The notes under the pieces: generated by a model
Database searches by the model: none
Seen by the model: the letters and a program-made list of their open reading frames with translations, nothing else
What the model was told of the DNA's origin: nothing
Source of the DNA: Actinophytocola xinjiangensis
Lineage (GTDB): Bacteria > Actinomycetota > Actinomycetes > Mycobacteriales > Pseudonocardiaceae
Direction: 5' to 3'
NCBI RefSeq assembly: GCF_001921215.1
Contig: NZ_MSIF01000012.1
Coordinates: 62,001-126,000, forward strand
DNA length: 64,000 bases
In this document: piece after piece, positions 61,516 through 64,000 of the stretch
Numbering within the stretch: the first letter of the stretch is position 1
Layout of the letters: each line of letters starts with the position of its first letter
Made by a program: the position numbers and the translations under genes

Positions 61516-63705
61516 ATGGTCTCCCTGGACGACAAGCTTGAGCTGGCGGTGGGCGCGAAGACCGCCAAGGCGCTGGCCGGTGCCCTTGACCTGCACACCG
61601 TCAACGACCTCGTGCACTACTACCCCCGTCGCTACGCCGAACGCGGCGAGCTGACCGACATCGCCGGGCTGGAGATCGGTGAGCACGTCACCGTGCTCGC
61701 CAAGGTCCGCACGATCAACGAGCGGCGCATGCGGCAGCGGCGGGGCTGGATCCTCGAGGTCGTCATCACCGACGGTTCCCGCACGCTCAACTGCACCTTC
61801 TTCAACCTGCGGCAACACTCGGTGAAGCTGAAGCCGGGGGTGAGCGCGCTGTTCGCCGGCAAGGTGTCGATCTACCAGAACAAGCTCCAGCTCACCAACC
61901 CCGAGTACCAGCCGATCGAGGAGGAACAGGACGACGCCGGCGAGTCGATCGGCGAGTCGATCGACGAGTTCCTCGGCCTGATCCCCGTCTACCCGGCCGC
62001 CGCCAAGATCCAGTCCTGGCAGGTCGCCCAGTGTGTCCAGCAGACCCTCAAGCTGCTCGACACCATCGACGACCCCATGCCGGAGCGGCTGCGCGGCGAC
62101 AAGCTCAGCTACGACGAGGCGATCCGCGCGATCCACTCCGCCCGCGACTGGGCCGGGGTCGGCGCGGCCCGCAACCGGCTCAAGTGGGGGGAGGCGTTGG
62201 CCGTGCAACTGGCGCTGGCGCAGCGTCGCGTCGCCGCCACCGCGCGCCCGGCGCCGGCCTGCCCGCGCGTCGAGGACGGCCTGCGCGCGGCCTTCGACGA
62301 GCGGCTGCCCTTCGAGCTGACCAACGGCCAGCGGGAGGTCGGCGAGGCCATCGCCACCGACCTCGGCGGCGAGCACCCGATGAACCGGCTGTTGCAGGGC
62401 GAGGTCGGCAGCGGCAAGACGATCGTGGCGCTGCGCGCGATGCTCCAGGTCGTCGACGCCGGCCGGCAGGCCGCGTTGCTCGCGCCGACCGAGGTGCTCG
62501 CCGCCCAGCACGCCCGCTCGCTGGGCAGGATGCTCGGCGATCTCGCGCAGGCCGGTGAGCTGGGCGGCGCCGAGCACGCCACCCGGATCGCGCTGCTCAC
62601 CGGCTCGCTGCCGGCCGCGGCGCGCAAGCAGGCGATGCTCGACGTGGTCAGTGGCGCGGCCGGGATCGTCGTCGGCACGCACGCGCTCATCCAGGACAAG
62701 GTGTCCTTCGCCGACCTCGGGCTGGTCGTGGTCGACGAGCAGCACCGCTTCGGCGTCGAGCAGCGGGACGCGCTGCGCACCAGGGCCGGCGAGAACGCCA
62801 GCCCGCACGTGCTGGTCATGACCGCCACCCCGATCCCGCGCACGGTCGCCATGACCGTCTACGGCGATCTGGAGACCTCCTCGCTGCGTGAGCTGCCGGC
62901 CGGCCGCTCACCGATCACCACGGCCGTGGTGCCGGTCGCGGAGAAGCCGGCGTGGCTCGACCGCGCGTGGCAGCGGCTGCGGGAGGAGGTCGCGCAGGGC
63001 CATCAGGCCTATGTGGTCTGTCCGCGCATCGGCGAGACCGACGAGGCGGCCGAGCTGGAGGCGTTGGAGAAGGACGACGGCAGTGGCCGGCGCCCGCCGA
63101 TGGCGGTGCTGGACGTGGCCGCCGAGCTGAACGAGGGCCCGCTCAAGGGGCTGCGGCTGGCGATCCTGCACGGGAAGATGCCGGCCGACGACAAGGACAC
63201 GGTGATGCGCGCGTTCGCCGCCGGCGAGGTGGACGTGCTGGTCGCGACGACCGTCGTCGAGGTCGGGGTGGACGTGCCGAACGCGACCGGCATGGTCATC
63301 ATGGACGCCGACCGGTTCGGTGTCAGCCAACTCCACCAGCTGCGCGGGCGGGTCGGGCGTGGTTCGGCGGCCGGGGTGTGCCTGCTGGTGTCCGAGGCGC
63401 TGTCGGGTACCGCCACCCGTGACCGGCTGGACGCCGTGGCGTCCACACTGGACGGATTCGAACTGGCCCAGGTGGATCTGGAGATGCGCCGGGAGGGCGA
63501 CATCCTCGGCGCCACCCAGTCCGGCAAGCACTCCCAGCTGCGGCTGCTGTCGCTGCTGCGTGACGCCGACCTGATCGCCCAGGCCCGCGAGGTCGCCCAG
63601 CAGCTGGTCGGCGAGTCGCCGGACCTGGCCGAGTACCCGGGGCTGGCGCGGATGGTCACCAGCCTGGTCGGGGAGTCCCGGGCGGAGTTCCTGGAGAAGG
63701 TCTGA
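61516..63705 (+). CDS. recG: ATP-dependent DNA helicase RecG
   Basis: RecG regresses stalled replication forks and processes branched DNA. The 729-residue chain has an N-terminal wedge OB domain (about 55-140: HVTVLAKVRTINERRMRQRR), Walker A LLQGEVGSGKTIVAL, the DEQH box (VVVDEQHRFGVEQ) and helicase motifs TATPIPRTVAMTVYGD and QLHQLRGRVGRGS. Length is normal for actinobacteria. It starts at ATG 61516. Confidence 0.97.
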   Translation: MVSLDDKLELAVGAKTAKALAGALDLHTVNDLVHYYPRRYAERGELTDIAGLEIGEHVTVLAKVRTINERRMRQRRGWILEVVITDGSRTLNCTFFNLRQHSVKLKPGVSALFAGKVSIYQNKLQLTNPEYQPIEEEQDDAGESIGESIDEFLGLIPVYPAAAKIQSWQVAQCVQQTLKLLDTIDDPMPERLRGDKLSYDEAIRAIHSARDWAGVGAARNRLKWGEALAVQLALAQRRVAATARPAPACPRVEDGLRAAFDERLPFELTNGQREVGEAIATDLGGEHPMNRLLQGEVGSGKTIVALRAMLQVVDAGRQAALLAPTEVLAAQHARSLGRMLGDLAQAGELGGAEHATRIALLTGSLPAAARKQAMLDVVSGAAGIVVGTHALIQDKVSFADLGLVVVDEQHRFGVEQRDALRTRAGENASPHVLVMTATPIPRTVAMTVYGDLETSSLRELPAGRSPITTAVVPVAEKPAWLDRAWQRLREEVAQGHQAYVVCPRIGETDEAAELEALEKDDGSGRRPPMAVLDVAAELNEGPLKGLRLAILHGKMPADDKDTVMRAFAAGEVDVLVATTVVEVGVDVPNATGMVIMDADRFGVSQLHQLRGRVGRGSAAGVCLLVSEALSGTATRDRLDAVASTLDGFELAQVDLEMRREGDILGATQSGKHSQLRLLSLLRDADLIAQAREVAQQLVGESPDLAEYPGLARMVTSLVGESRAEFLEKV

Positions 63706-63724
63706 GTCCACTCAGGACGACAAA

Positions 63725-63750
63725 AGGGGCGCCCCGGCGGGGGCGCCCCT
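63725..63750. terminator. Hairpin terminator between recG and the convergent gene
   Basis: AGGGGCGCCCC at 63725-63735 pairs with GGGGCGCCCCT at 63740-63750 around GGCG. On the minus strand a short T-run follows the stem (TTTTG), so it suits the minus-strand gene, and it lies 19 nt after the recG stop. Confidence 0.8.
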
Positions 63751-63762
63751 CGCTGTCCGTCG

Positions 63763-64000
63763 TTACTTCCCGTTGACCCGGGAACCGGGTTTGGGCTGGT
63801 TCTCCTTCGGCGCCTTGTCCCTGGCGGTGTCCTCCACCAGGGGGACGGCCATCGACACGGTGTCCGGGTCCGGCCCGGCGGCCGACCCCATCGCCGTGGC
63901 GAAGTGGCGCCTGGCCTCGCCGAGGATGGCGTAGGTCGCGCTGACCTGCTCGGAGACCCGGCGCTCGAAGTCGTCGGCGCGCCGGGTGCGGTCGTTGGCC
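63763..64000 (-). CDS. Hypothetical protein, C-terminal part (start beyond the window)
   Basis: A minus-strand frame enters from the right edge and ends at TAA (63763-63765), showing 78 C-terminal residues. The visible part is a charged helix (RADDFERRVSEQVSATYAIL), then a Pro/Asp linker and a hydrophilic end (KENQPKPGSRVNGK). No family is recognisable from this fragment. The hairpin at 63725-63750 is its likely terminator. Confidence 0.6.
   Translation of the reverse strand, partial: ANDRTRRADDFERRVSEQVSATYAILGEARRHFATAMGSAAGPDPDTVSMAVPLVEDTARDKAPKENQPKPGSRVNGK

Noticed and set aside
1-64000. CRISPR arrays, insertion sequences and prophage genes
   Set aside because: No spaced direct-repeat array, transposase, or phage structural gene is visible. 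The GH25 and M23 proteins resemble endolysins only in their binding module and stand alone.

Overview
The window is high-GC, densely packed actinobacterial chromosome. The fixed gene order near its right end (leuCD, hupB, Nudix, ppk, cofC, plsC, gpsA, ddl, DUF3515, thiL, ung, rpmB, DAK2, recG), a HupB with a histone-H1-like tail, F420 biosynthesis (cofC), frequent GTG starts, many 1-11 nt gene overlaps and apparently leaderless genes all suggest an actinomycete, most likely of the Pseudonocardiales. This assignment rests on gene content only. I see no CRISPR array, intact insertion sequence, rRNA or prophage. LAYOUT: 1-5.2 kb holds a cut-off membrane protein, an IclR regulator divergent from serine dehydratase (sdaA), a flavin monooxygenase and a HAD phosphatase. 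5.2-6.4 kb has tRNA-Gln(CUG) and tRNA-Glu(CUC), a 17-bp perfect hairpin, and the remains of a LuxR-type regulator. 6.4-10.6 kb has a 55-codon gene directly in front of a 1306-residue secreted subtilase, closed by a 21-bp perfect terminator. 10.8-15.4 kb is a complete urease operon ureABCFGD without ureE. 15.4-20.3 kb holds a lipoprotein, a second flavin monooxygenase, a Nudix hydrolase and two adjacent cell-wall hydrolases (GH25 and M23) that share a repeated C-terminal module. 20.4-25.5 kb has a histidine kinase / kinase-like protein / response regulator operon and a membrane-anchored P-loop GTPase with an unknown partner. 25.5-40.6 kb is an accessory cluster: arylsulfatase, AI-2E exporter, two tandem MalT-like (LAL) regulators, two divergent SulP transporters, two GAP-family membrane proteins, DUF1269 and DUF7144 proteins. 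41-64 kb is the conserved core. Within it lie ndgR divergent from leuCD, a cysteine-codon leader peptide before a cysteine dioxygenase, a PPOX/MocR divergent pair, a ddl-tmrB-like pair, and a candidate structured RNA between ung and rpmB. MOST INTERESTING: the 26-40 kb cluster carries a recurring bipartite motif, TCACCC-N5-GG(A/G)TGAGG. I find six copies with identical spacing. Each ends 53-66 nt upstream of a start codon: sulfatase, the LAL regulator itself, the SulP1 transcript, DUF1269, DUF7144 and the second GAP protein. The right half resembles the Escherichia coli MalT box, and the cluster encodes two MalT-like regulators, so this looks like a local, self-regulated and probably undescribed envelope/anion-transport regulon. 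Other notable points are the probably leaderless cysteine leader peptide, the small peptide gene before the subtilase, the GTPase pair, and the unusual overlapping start of SulP1. All functional statements come from reading the sequence; no database search was run.
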